NCBI RefSeq assembly: GCF_045862785.1
Contig: NZ_BQXO01000002.1
Coordinates: forward strand, 1-64,000
Source: Furfurilactobacillus curtus
Lineage (GTDB): Bacteria; Bacillota; Bacilli; Lactobacillales; Lactobacillaceae
DNA length: 64,000 bases
Reading direction: 5' to 3'
Below are positions 57,003-64,000 of the stretch, piece after piece (the first letter of the stretch is position 1; every line of letters starts with the position of its first letter). A program made the position numbers and the translations under genes. The notes under the pieces were generated by a model. It searched no databases and was not told the origin of the DNA. It saw nothing but the letters and a program-made list of their open reading frames with translations.

Positions 57003-57225
57003 TTCAATGCCCCCAAATGGTTATGTAAATGTGGGGCAAAGCCCCATTACTTAATTTAATTATAAAGACAGTAGTAGTAGTAGAGCATGTGGAAGCTGTG
57101 GATAACTGAAAAGTAATTGATGAGCCTAAGTTTTCCCCATGTGGATAACTCGAGGAAAACAACCCACCTTTTTGCTGACTTTTCCACAGCCAAAGCAAAG
57201 CTCAACTTTAATCATACGCTAGTTA
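57003..57225. other. oriC, dnaA-dnaN part (DnaA boxes and AT-rich unwinding region)
   Basis: Perfect DnaA boxes TGTGGATAA occur at 57097-57105 and 57140-57148, with a near box (TTTTCCACA) near 57180. An AT-rich segment (ACTTAATTTAATTATAAAG, about 57048-57066) next to dnaN could be the unwinding element, as in B. subtilis. It forms one half of a bipartite origin with 58567-59030. Confidence 0.85.
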
Positions 57226-58566
57226 TTAACGCCGTTGTATCTCAATTTTAAGCTGTTGGATATTTTCAGATAACTTTGGATCAGATGTTAACGCGTCCGC
57301 AATCTTATCACACGAGTGTAATACTGTCGTATGATCCTTGCCACCAAAGGCCTTACCGATTTTTGGCAAGGATGAATTGGTCAGCTCGCGAGCTAAATAC
57401 ATCGCAATTTGACGCGGGACTACAATCTCTTTCATCCGCTTTTTGCCTTTTAAGTCGACGACATTAACATCGAAATAGGCAGCAACTTTTTGTTGAATTA
57501 ATTCAATCGTCAAAGTTGGTTTGTTTTCTAGGTTCAAACTCTTCAACGCCTTATGGACCAAGTCTTCATCAATCTCATGATGTTGTAATTTAGAATAAGC
57601 TTGGACGCGTGCTAATGCGCCTTCTAATTCACGCACATTACTATTTACCTGACTGGCAATGATACTTAGAGCGTCATCAGGAATTTGGATCTGTTCACGA
57701 TCAGCTTTATTACGCAAAATGGCAATCCGAGTTTCTAAATCCGGAGCAGTGATATCAACAGACAGTCCCCATTTAAAGCGACTGACTAAGCGATCTTGCA
57801 ACTTAGGAATATCATTTGGCAAACGATCAGAGGTAAGTACGATTTGTTTGCTGTTGTTATACAACTGTTCAAATGTATGGAAGAATTCTTCTTGGGTTCC
57901 TTCTTTATCGGCAAAAAATTGAATATCGTCTACCAGTAAAAGGTCAACATACCTGTATTTCTGGCGGAATTGTTCCTGGGTCTTGTCACGAATGGACATC
58001 ACCATATCATTGGTAAATTCTTCACTAGTGACATACATGACGTTGGTATTAGGGTTGGCAGCGATCATGGCATGACCAATTGCTTGCATCAAATGAGTTT
58101 TGCCTAAGCCAACGCCACCATATAAAAACAATGGATTGTAGAGGGTTCCAGGTTCTTCAGAGACTGCTTGGGCAGCCGCATTAGCCATTTCGTTTCCTTT
58201 ACCAATAATGAAGGCGTCAAAAGTGTACTTATCATTAAGTGAATTTTGCCGTCTTACCGTGCTGGTAGGGACTGATTTAGGCGTCATTGTGGTTTCAGGA
58301 TCGGGCGTAGCCGGTACTTGGCCGGCAATGACGTATTCAGGTTCCAATTCTGCCTGAAAGTCAGAATACGCAAATTCAACGAGCTTTGGCGTTAATGTGC
58401 GCTCCCAGTAGTCTTTATGTAATTGTGAAGGAACTTGTAGGCGGAAATGTGGTGCCTGAAATGAGATCGGCTCAGCCGATGCAACCCATGTGTTGTAGGT
58501 TACGGAAGAAAGATCAGCTTGAAAGCTTTTTTTCAAACCGGCCCATAGTGTATCTTTGTCAACCAC
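57226..58566 (-). CDS. dnaA: Chromosomal replication initiator DnaA
   Basis: DnaA binds oriC and opens it. The 446-residue protein has the N-terminal interaction domain, a linker, the AAA+ domain with Walker A GGVGLGKTHLM (about residue 150) and Walker B LLLVDDIQF, and the C-terminal DNA-binding domain with the DnaA signature GGKDHTTVLHSCDKI. The start is GTG behind AGGAGG. DnaA boxes flank the gene on both sides, allowing autoregulation. Confidence 0.97.
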   Translation of the reverse strand: MVDKDTLWAGLKKSFQADLSSVTYNTWVASAEPISFQAPHFRLQVPSQLHKDYWERTLTPKLVEFAYSDFQAELEPEYVIAGQVPATPDPETTMTPKSVPTSTVRRQNSLNDKYTFDAFIIGKGNEMANAAAQAVSEEPGTLYNPLFLYGGVGLGKTHLMQAIGHAMIAANPNTNVMYVTSEEFTNDMVMSIRDKTQEQFRQKYRYVDLLLVDDIQFFADKEGTQEEFFHTFEQLYNNSKQIVLTSDRLPNDIPKLQDRLVSRFKWGLSVDITAPDLETRIAILRNKADREQIQIPDDALSIIASQVNSNVRELEGALARVQAYSKLQHHEIDEDLVHKALKSLNLENKPTLTIELIQQKVAAYFDVNVVDLKGKKRMKEIVVPRQIAMYLARELTNSSLPKIGKAFGGKDHTTVLHSCDKIADALTSDPKLSENIQQLKIEIQRR

Positions 58567-59030
58567 AGCGATGCCTCCTAAAGATAATGTCAGACGGAAT
58601 AAAATTGAATTAAGAAAACCATCTGACTAATTCGCCTAAATCAAAATCTGCAGAATCAACTTTAGCATGAAGAAAACAAGTTTTCCACAGGTGGAGGCAG
58701 GTAAATCGAAAATGTTCCACAGGCTAGGGGATTAGTTTTCCACAGGAGCGGGAATTCAGCGAATTTTGTCGCTGTGAAACAAGTTTTCCACCGGCCGTTG
58801 TGATTAAAAAGGACTGAGAATAAAGGCCTTACAAAAGTTATCCACAAATAAAATCGACCATGTGGATAACTTTAATAACAGCCTGTTATTTCGTGGATTC
58901 GCTTGTCGATATCCGGTGTTTTGGTTAAAATGCAGCCGTAGTTTTCCCTGAACTTGTGGATGGGGTGTGGATAACTTTAACGGGTTAATCGACTGATTTT
59001 AAAAATCAAGATCGTTAAAACAAAAATTCA
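58567..59030. other. oriC, rpmH-dnaA part (DnaA boxes)
   Basis: DnaA boxes are TTATCCACA at 58838-58846 and TGTGGATAA at 58861-58869 and 58966-58974. Several near boxes (TTTTCCACA, about 58680, 58738) and TTTTCCACC (about 58785) accompany them. The clustering upstream of dnaA is the expected origin arrangement. Confidence 0.88.
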
Positions 59031-59033
59031 TTG

Positions 59034-59062
59034 TTTTCAAGCGAGGTCGACTATGATATTAT
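59034..59062 (+). promoter_or_regulatory. Probable promoter of rpmH-rnpA
   Basis: TTTTCA (59034-59039), a 17-base spacer and TATTAT (59057-59062) start a leader of about 125 bases before rpmH. The leader is much more GC-rich and hairpin-prone than the surrounding origin DNA. Confidence 0.45.
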
Positions 59063-59195
59063 GTTTAAGAATTGCACGAGTTATTTCGTGCGCTAATTTT
59101 TGAATTAGGTCAGTCAGCAAGAACGCTGGATATCCGAGTGGGTCGTCCCGCAGGTATCTGTGGCATGACGATCCCATAAAGGAGGTGCAAATCAC

Positions 59196-59330
59196 ATGAA
59201 AAGAACTTACCAACCGAAGAAACGTCACCGCGAGCGTGTTCACGGTTTCCGGAAACGGATGAGCACAAGTAACGGCCGTAAGGTGTTAGCACGTCGGCGC
59301 CAAAAGGGCAGAAAAGTATTATCTGCATAA
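59196..59330 (+). CDS. rpmH: 50S ribosomal protein L34
   Basis: The 44-residue, very basic protein reads MKRTYQPKKRHRERVHGF and ends GRKVLSA, the L34 sequence. It is the smallest 50S protein and is always upstream of rnpA at Firmicute origins. AAAGGAGGTG precedes the ATG at nine bases. Confidence 0.97.
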   Translation: MKRTYQPKKRHRERVHGFRKRMSTSNGRKVLARRRQKGRKVLSA

Positions 59331-59408
59331 AAACAGGCCACTGAGTTATTCAGTGACCTTTTTTATTTCTAACTGACTGGATTTAAGGCATGGAGGAGAT
59401 GAGGACCC

Positions 59409-59753
59409 GTGAGAAAGTCTTACCGGATCAAAAAGGAAAGTGAATTTCAAACGGTCTTTGAAACCAGAAATTCCGTGGCTAACCGGCAATTTGTTATCTA
59501 TACTTTAGCTAAGCCACAACAACCGCATTTTCGAGTGGGAATTTCGGTTGGGAAGAAAATTGGTAACGCGGTTCATCGTAACTGGGTTAAGCGGCGCATT
59601 CGTCAATCATTATTAGAGTTAAAACCAATGCTGCGCCAAGACGTTGATTTCTTAGTGATTGCTAGACCATCTGCCGATGGGTTATCAATGGTAGATACCA
59701 AGCGAAATTTAGTTCATGCATTACGGTTGGCCAAATTACTAGCTGCTGAGTAA
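59409..59753 (+). CDS. rnpA: Ribonuclease P protein component
   Basis: The 114-residue basic protein assists the RNase P RNA in trimming tRNA 5' ends. It has the family signature GNAVHRNWVKRRIR (about residues 56-69) and the start MRKSYRIKKESEFQTVF. It begins with GTG, 78 bases after rpmH, in the usual rpmH-rnpA-yidC order. Confidence 0.96.
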   Translation: MRKSYRIKKESEFQTVFETRNSVANRQFVIYTLAKPQQPHFRVGISVGKKIGNAVHRNWVKRRIRQSLLELKPMLRQDVDFLVIARPSADGLSMVDTKRNLVHALRLAKLLAAE

Positions 59754-59795
59754 AAAACCATTTAGACTTTAAAATTAAAAGATGAGGAAAACATC

Positions 59796-60647
59796 GTGAA
59801 ACAACGCGAACATCGAGCCAGTAAAAAGAGCCGTCGCGGACTAGCATTAACGTTAATTGCCACGGCCAGTTTGTTTCTAGCTGCGTGTGGAAAACAAGCG
59901 ATTACAAGTCATAGTACTGGTTTTTGGGATCATACGATCCTATACAATATGAGTCAATTTATTATCTGGCTAAGTAAGTTCGGTGGCTATGGGATGGGGA
60001 TCATTTGGATCACCTTAATCATCCGAATTATTATCTTACCGTTAATGATTTATCAAACGCGTTCCATGCGGAAAATGCAAGAGATTCAACCGCAAATATC
60101 TGCATTACAGAAGAAGTATTCTTCTCGAGATGCGGCAACACAACAGAAATTGCAAGAAGAAACGCGAAAATTATATGCAGAAGTTGGCTATAATCCTGTT
60201 TCAGGCTGTTTGCCGATGTTAGTGCAATTGCCAGTTATCTGGGCGTTGTATCAAGCAATTTATCGGACTGAAGTGTTAAAGACCGGGAACTTCTTGTGGA
60301 TGCACTTAGGTGATCGAGACCCATACTTCATTTTGCCGATTTTAGCTGCATTATTCACCTGGGTGAGTTCTTGGTTAAGCGTTAAGAGTCAGCCAGAGAC
60401 TAACTCAATGAACGCTGTCATGGTCTGGGGGATGCCGGTGATTATCTTCTTCACCGCGTTGTCGGTTCCAACCGCGTTGTCGTTATATTGGGTGATTTCA
60501 AATGCTTTCCAAGCGGGTCAGACGTTATTAATTCAGAATCCTTGGCAAATTAATCGTGAACGAGCTGCGAAACAAGCTGCTAAAAAAGCGCAGGAGCAGG
60601 CGCGTCAACGTGCAATTAAAAAAGCCCGTCGTTCTCGGCGGCGGTAA
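59796..60647 (+). CDS. yidC: Membrane protein insertase YidC (lipoprotein type)
   Basis: YidC inserts proteins into the membrane with or without Sec. The 283-residue protein has a lipoprotein signal (lipobox LAAC, Cys31) and five membrane helices. The conserved Arg is in the first helix region (LIIRIIILPLM) and the C-terminal tail is highly basic (KKAQEQARQRAIKKARRSRRR), which aids ribosome binding. The start is GTG behind GAGGA. In most relatives jag follows directly; here a terminator, a MarR gene and coaBC intervene. Confidence 0.95.
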   Translation: MKQREHRASKKSRRGLALTLIATASLFLAACGKQAITSHSTGFWDHTILYNMSQFIIWLSKFGGYGMGIIWITLIIRIIILPLMIYQTRSMRKMQEIQPQISALQKKYSSRDAATQQKLQEETRKLYAEVGYNPVSGCLPMLVQLPVIWALYQAIYRTEVLKTGNFLWMHLGDRDPYFILPILAALFTWVSSWLSVKSQPETNSMNAVMVWGMPVIIFFTALSVPTALSLYWVISNAFQAGQTLLIQNPWQINRERAAKQAAKKAQEQARQRAIKKARRSRRR

Positions 60648-60669
60648 CAGAGGTTTATAAGTCTTGAAC

Positions 60670-60714
60670 AAGTAGCCCCAACCTCCTTTTTTAGGAGGTT
60701 GGGGCTACTTGTTT
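60670..60714. terminator. Bidirectional terminator after yidC
   Basis: AAGTAGCCCCAACCTCC and its complement form an 18-bp perfect stem with a four-to-five base loop. T-rich sequence on both sides fits yidC and the converging MarR gene. Confidence 0.9.
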
Positions 60715-60747
60715 AAGTCATTACTGGAATTGTTAAAAAATTGTTTA

Positions 60748-61221
60748 TTAGATATCTTTGAGGTATCCGTTAATAGTGTTGAGCAAGAAGTCGATGTTTG
60801 ATTCTAGGTTATCAACATTTTCTCGCGGAAAGACGGTTAGAATTTGTTTGGCTAATTCTTGCAGCCGAGCATACCAAGCGTCGAAGATTTCAGTTCCCTT
60901 AGGCAGAAGCGTTAAATTATGCACTCGCCGATCAGTTAAATCTTCAGATTGTTGTACCAATTCAAGCCGCATCAGTGCAGTAATACGAGTCGATAACAGA
61001 GGACTAGAGATCCTAAACATACGACTTAATTTTGAGGAAGTAACATTGGGTTCGAGACCAATTTCAGTAATTAGTAAAATATCGCGAAGACTGAGTTTAG
61101 TTAAATTCGCGGCACCTACATTCACTTTTTGCAAGGCGTAAATGTCGGTTAAATGGCCATGGATAAGTAATGTGGTCAGCCGATCGATGTCAGCTTGTGA
61201 AGGTTGAACTGTTTTTGCCAA
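60748..61221 (-). CDS. MarR family transcriptional regulator
   Basis: The 157-residue protein has a winged helix in the middle (LRDILLITEIGLEPNVTSSKLSRMFRISSPLLSTRITALMRLELV) followed by the wing EDLTDRRVHNLTLLPKGTEIF, the MarR pattern, with dimerising helices at each end. The start is TTG with TAGGAG ten bases upstream. No clear target gene is adjacent; an imperfect dyad TGTGACAA...TTATCACA lies 130 bases upstream (about 61351-61376). It stands between yidC and coaBC. Confidence 0.88.
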   Translation of the reverse strand: MAKTVQPSQADIDRLTTLLIHGHLTDIYALQKVNVGAANLTKLSLRDILLITEIGLEPNVTSSKLSRMFRISSPLLSTRITALMRLELVQQSEDLTDRRVHNLTLLPKGTEIFDAWYARLQELAKQILTVFPRENVDNLESNIDFLLNTINGYLKDI

Positions 61222-61883
61222 TAGAATTGCACTCCTAACTTTTTACGAAAATTCTCTAGATATTATAAAAAATAAAAGTATTTTTAGTATCACGTTGGTT
61301 AAAGAATAGCCGCTGATTATTAATAGTTCAAGACGACTTGCCTTACAAACGTGTGACAAGAACAAATATTATCACATTTGACCGTTCAATGGGAATAATT
61401 TTCTATTTTGAACCTAAAACGGAACAACTTATTATTAACATTGACGTTTTCGTTGACGATTTGTCTATGGGGCAATTTAATTTTGGGTGATTGATTATAA
61501 ACCTGAACGATCTTCAGTAGTTTTGTTTATGAACGATACATACACTTATGAGGAAATTAACGTTGAACGGGGCAGCTTGCTACAAAGGAAGTCCGTTTCA
61601 GCACTTTTTTTGACGTCATTCTTAGAAATGAATGCGCTAGTTAAAACAAAGACCATAACGACATTAGTTCAGACAGGCCTTATGGGGGGTGTGTGGTTAA
61701 CTTTGGGTTAATTTCGGTGGCTTGGTATAATCAGCATAACGTAATCAATTTATCTCAACGGGTTAACAACTGAATTTATTTTGCCATTAGCTGGATTAAT
61801 TAATACTGTTTTACTTGTATTCGGTAATTTAGCGCGATTCTGATATGCAAGGTAATTCATTAGGCTTATACGGAGGAAACAAG
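61222..61883. other. Long gap between marR and coaBC
   Basis: The gap contains a possible operator dyad (about 61351-61376), a decayed membrane-protein remnant (61487-61842) and the coaBC ribosome binding site. I see no intact gene. Confidence 0.6.
61487..61842 (+). pseudogene. Decayed C-terminal remnant of a membrane protein
   Basis: A single frame reads through two in-frame stops with protein-like, hydrophobic content: TLVQTGLMGGVWLTLG, stop, FRWLGIISIT, stop, LNGLTTEFILPLAGLINTV then LLVFGNLARF and a final stop. The pattern looks like the last two or three helices of a transporter-type membrane protein. There is no usable start. The parent family is not recognised. Confidence 0.4.
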
Positions 61884-63086
61884 ATGTTAAAGGATAAACA
61901 GATTGCTGTCTATATTACTGGCGGAATTGCTGTCTATAAAGCGGCGGAGGTTGTTCGGGGCTTAATTAAACAAGGCGCTAAGGTGAGAGTCGTAATGACC
62001 AAAAGTGCGACTGAATTTGTCACGCCTCAGACATTTGCCGTTTTGACCAAACAGCGTGTATTGGTTGACTTATTTGACCAGGCCACCAACCAATTGGTGC
62101 CGCATATCGAATTAGCTGATTGGTCAGATTTAGCTGTTGTCGTTCCGGCCACGGCCAACGTCTTGGCTAAATTAGCTAATGGCCTCGCTGATGATGCAGT
62201 GACGGCTGCTTTGTTAGCGACCACCGCTCCGAAATTAGTTATTCCAGCAATGAATGAACATATGTGGCAGGCACCTGCAACACAGCGCAACTTAGCGCAG
62301 TTGCGGCAAGATGGCGTGATCATTTTGGAACCCACTGTAGGGATGTTGGCAGAAGGATATGTCGGCCGCGGACGTTTACCTGAAGTAGCAACGATTGTTG
62401 ACTTTATCCGCCATCAAGTTGCTTTAATGAATGGTCAGTTGCAGGGGCGGACAGTGTTGGTGACTGCTGGCGGAACTAAAGAGCGATTGGATCCAGTTCG
62501 TTTTATCAGCAATGATTCATCTGGCAAAATGGGCTATGCGTTAGCGAGCGCTGCTGCCGATCAAGGAGCAAAAGTCATTCTAGTCAGTACGATTCATGAT
62601 CGAGCAATTCCGGCAGGCGTGACATTAGTGCAGGTAGAAAGTGCGCAAGAAATGTTAACGGCCATTCAGCAACGATTTGCGACACTGGATGTGATTATTA
62701 TGGCGGCGGCAGTTGCTGATTTTCGTCCAGCAACCGTTGCCGAACAAAAGATCAAAAAAACGACGGACAATGATCGAATGAGCTTGTCATTAATTAAAAA
62801 TCCGGACATTTTGAAAACATTAGCCAGACAGCGTGAGCAACAAGTGATGGTTGGGTTTGCAGCTGAAACACAGCAATTAATTGAAAATGCCACGCACAAG
62901 TTAACTGAGAAGCAGTTAGCGATGTTGGTGGCAAATGATGTTTCTAAAAAAGATCGTGGATTTAATGCTGACACAAATGAAGTAACAATTTTACGTCCTC
63001 ATCAAGCACCGGAAGCGTTACCGATGATGAGTAAAACCGCTTTGGCGGAAGCCTTGATTGAACGAATTTTACCTTTATTACCTTAA
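61884..63086 (+). CDS. coaBC: Bifunctional phosphopantothenoylcysteine decarboxylase / phosphopantothenate-cysteine ligase
   Basis: The enzyme makes 4'-phosphopantetheine from phosphopantothenate and Cys in coenzyme A synthesis. The 400-residue protein has an N-terminal flavin decarboxylase domain (GGIAVYKAAEVVRGL; His in VPHIELADW, about residue 75; PAMNEHMW, about 119-126) and a C-terminal ligase domain from about residue 188 (VLVTAGGTKERLDPVRFISNDSSGKMG). The clamp that usually contains the active Cys reads LAEGYVGRGRLPE (about 155), with Glu at the Cys position. ATG 61884 follows GGAGGAA; an upstream in-frame ATG lacks a site. Confidence 0.93.
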   Translation: MLKDKQIAVYITGGIAVYKAAEVVRGLIKQGAKVRVVMTKSATEFVTPQTFAVLTKQRVLVDLFDQATNQLVPHIELADWSDLAVVVPATANVLAKLANGLADDAVTAALLATTAPKLVIPAMNEHMWQAPATQRNLAQLRQDGVIILEPTVGMLAEGYVGRGRLPEVATIVDFIRHQVALMNGQLQGRTVLVTAGGTKERLDPVRFISNDSSGKMGYALASAAADQGAKVILVSTIHDRAIPAGVTLVQVESAQEMLTAIQQRFATLDVIIMAAAVADFRPATVAEQKIKKTTDNDRMSLSLIKNPDILKTLARQREQQVMVGFAAETQQLIENATHKLTEKQLAMLVANDVSKKDRGFNADTNEVTILRPHQAPEALPMMSKTALAEALIERILPLLP

Positions 63087-63104
63087 AAAAATGATTTTTT
63101 TAAG
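63082..63104 (+). terminator. A/T-rich terminator after coaBC
   Basis: CTTAAAAAAAT and TTTTTTAAG form a hairpin starting three to four bases from the coaBC stop. All-A/T stems are weak, so read-through into jag is possible. Confidence 0.45.
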
Positions 63105-63166
63105 TTTCATTCGTTGTCCATGCTACAATAAACTCAAGTTTTTGGTTGAGACTTGGAGGGATTACC

Positions 63167-64000
63167 GTGACGCAGTATCAAGGAGCAACAGTCGAAGCAG
63201 CCATTCAAAATGGATTGAAAAAGATTCAAATTAGTCGGGATCAAGTTACGGTGACGGTAATTAGTGAACCTGTTCACGGTTGGTTTGGACGGCTTAAACA
63301 ACCGGCAATTGTGGATTTGACGATTAAACCCATTCAAGTGACTAATTTAAGTCAAAGTGCCGACATTCAAGAAGCAAGTGATATATCAAGCCAGTCAGCA
63401 GGAGTCAGTGCCGTTCGACCGACGACTAAACATTCAGTTAGTGATGCTCTTCGACCGCCCCGCCCCGCAGTAACTAAACGGGCTGAAGAGTTAGAACGGG
63501 ACGTTGACGCTCAAGCGGATGTTCGCCGGCGTGAAGGTGATCATCCACATCCAACGCAAACACCATTGTCGCCAGCAGCATTACGGGAACGCCAACAGAC
63601 AAATCAAGCGAAAGTGGATCAGAGTATGGAAGCGTTAGCCAATTATTTGCTAACATTACTAGATCAAATGGGCATTGAGGCTGAGGTAGATGCTGAAGCA
63701 GATCATCGAAGCGCTATTTTGACGTTTACAACGCAACAAGAAGGTCTCTTGATTGGGCGTCATGGGCGAACGATAAACGCCCTGCAAGTTTTAGGAACCA
63801 CGTTCATGCTTCGTTTGGGCCTTCAACATTTTGATTTGTTGCTTGATGTAGCTGGTTATCGAGACCGACGCGCTAATACTTTAAGACGTTTGGCAGATAA
63901 CACAGCGCGTGAGGTTATCGCGAGTGGCGAACCGGCTTTGCTTGATCCAATGCCAGCCTTTGAGCGTAAGGTGATTCATACTGAGTTAGCACACCATGAT
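63167..64000 (+). CDS. jag: Jag / KhpB RNA-binding protein, 5' part (runs off window)
   Basis: The frame is open from GTG 63167 (GGAGGG upstream) to the window end, 278 codons. It has the Jag N-terminal domain (YQGATVEAAIQNGLKKIQI, VHGWFGRLKQPA), an acidic/Pro-rich linker, a KH domain with GRHG loop (LLIGRHGRTINALQVL, about residue 193) and an R3H domain (PMPAFERKVIHTEL, with the RxxxH pair). KhpB works with KhpA as an RNA chaperone in Gram-positive cell division and elongation. Normally it is cotranscribed with yidC; here it is about 2.5 kb away. Confidence 0.93.
   Translation, partial: MTQYQGATVEAAIQNGLKKIQISRDQVTVTVISEPVHGWFGRLKQPAIVDLTIKPIQVTNLSQSADIQEASDISSQSAGVSAVRPTTKHSVSDALRPPRPAVTKRAEELERDVDAQADVRRREGDHPHPTQTPLSPAALRERQQTNQAKVDQSMEALANYLLTLLDQMGIEAEVDAEADHRSAILTFTTQQEGLLIGRHGRTINALQVLGTTFMLRLGLQHFDLLLDVAGYRDRRANTLRRLADNTAREVIASGEPALLDPMPAFERKVIHTELAHHD

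Overview
The window is a chromosomal origin region of a Lactobacillaceae bacterium (low-to-moderate GC Firmicute, formerly Lactobacillus sensu lato). The evidence is the rpmH-rnpA-yidC / dnaA-dnaN-yaaA-recF-gyrB-gyrA / rpsF-ssb-rpsR / gdpP-rplI-dnaB order, DnaA boxes on both sides of dnaA, a KxYKxGKxW-type signal peptide and a GtfA/GtfB-like pair next to a giant Ser/Ala-rich adhesin. Genus cannot be fixed from the sequence alone. oriC lies near 58.6-59.0 kb. Most genes to its left are on the minus strand and so are co-oriented with the leftward fork.

Layout. 1-29 is the 5' end of a 16S rRNA gene (minus) with two tandem promoters upstream. 0.7-2 kb holds a DUF2075 helicase-like ATPase; 2-6.5 kb an operon of a heterodimeric ABC exporter plus a small lipoprotein. 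6.8-12.9 kb is a purine interconversion/salvage island: purA-purB, divergent guaC, and xpt-pbuX behind a guanine-type riboswitch. 13-16.2 kb holds a membrane GDPD and a beta-lactamase-like serine hydrolase, followed by a canonical parS site at 16355. 16.4-23 kb is a cluster of large membrane proteins (GT-C-like, PTPS-related, YfhO) cut by a decayed IS3-family element. 23-24.4 kb has a small membrane protein and a choloylglycine-hydrolase-family enzyme.

24.5-39.4 kb is the most striking part: two GT4 glycosyltransferases (GtfA/GtfB-like) and a giant cell-wall-anchored adhesin of about 3,900 codons. It has a signal peptide, an L-type-lectin-like domain, a MucBP-like domain, then about 20 Ser/Ala-rich repeats with a period of 141 residues, and ends in an LPATN sorting signal. 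One in-frame TAA splits it; the repeat register continues across the stop, so this is one gene with a nonsense or recoded codon.

39.8-43.3 kb carries an aquaporin, two small hypothetical genes, a candidate small RNA with a C-rich loop, a one-mismatch parS-like site and an MFS transporter. 43.3-57 kb is the conserved replication/ribosomal block. 57-59.1 kb is the bipartite oriC. 59.2-64 kb has rpmH-rnpA-yidC, then a MarR regulator, a decayed membrane-protein remnant, coaBC and the 5' part of jag/khpB; jag is thus separated from yidC, its usual neighbour.

Functionally, the window couples the replication/segregation core to purine supply and to an envelope-decoration locus in which a lectin-tipped stalk is probably O-glycosylated by the adjacent GtfA/GtfB pair.
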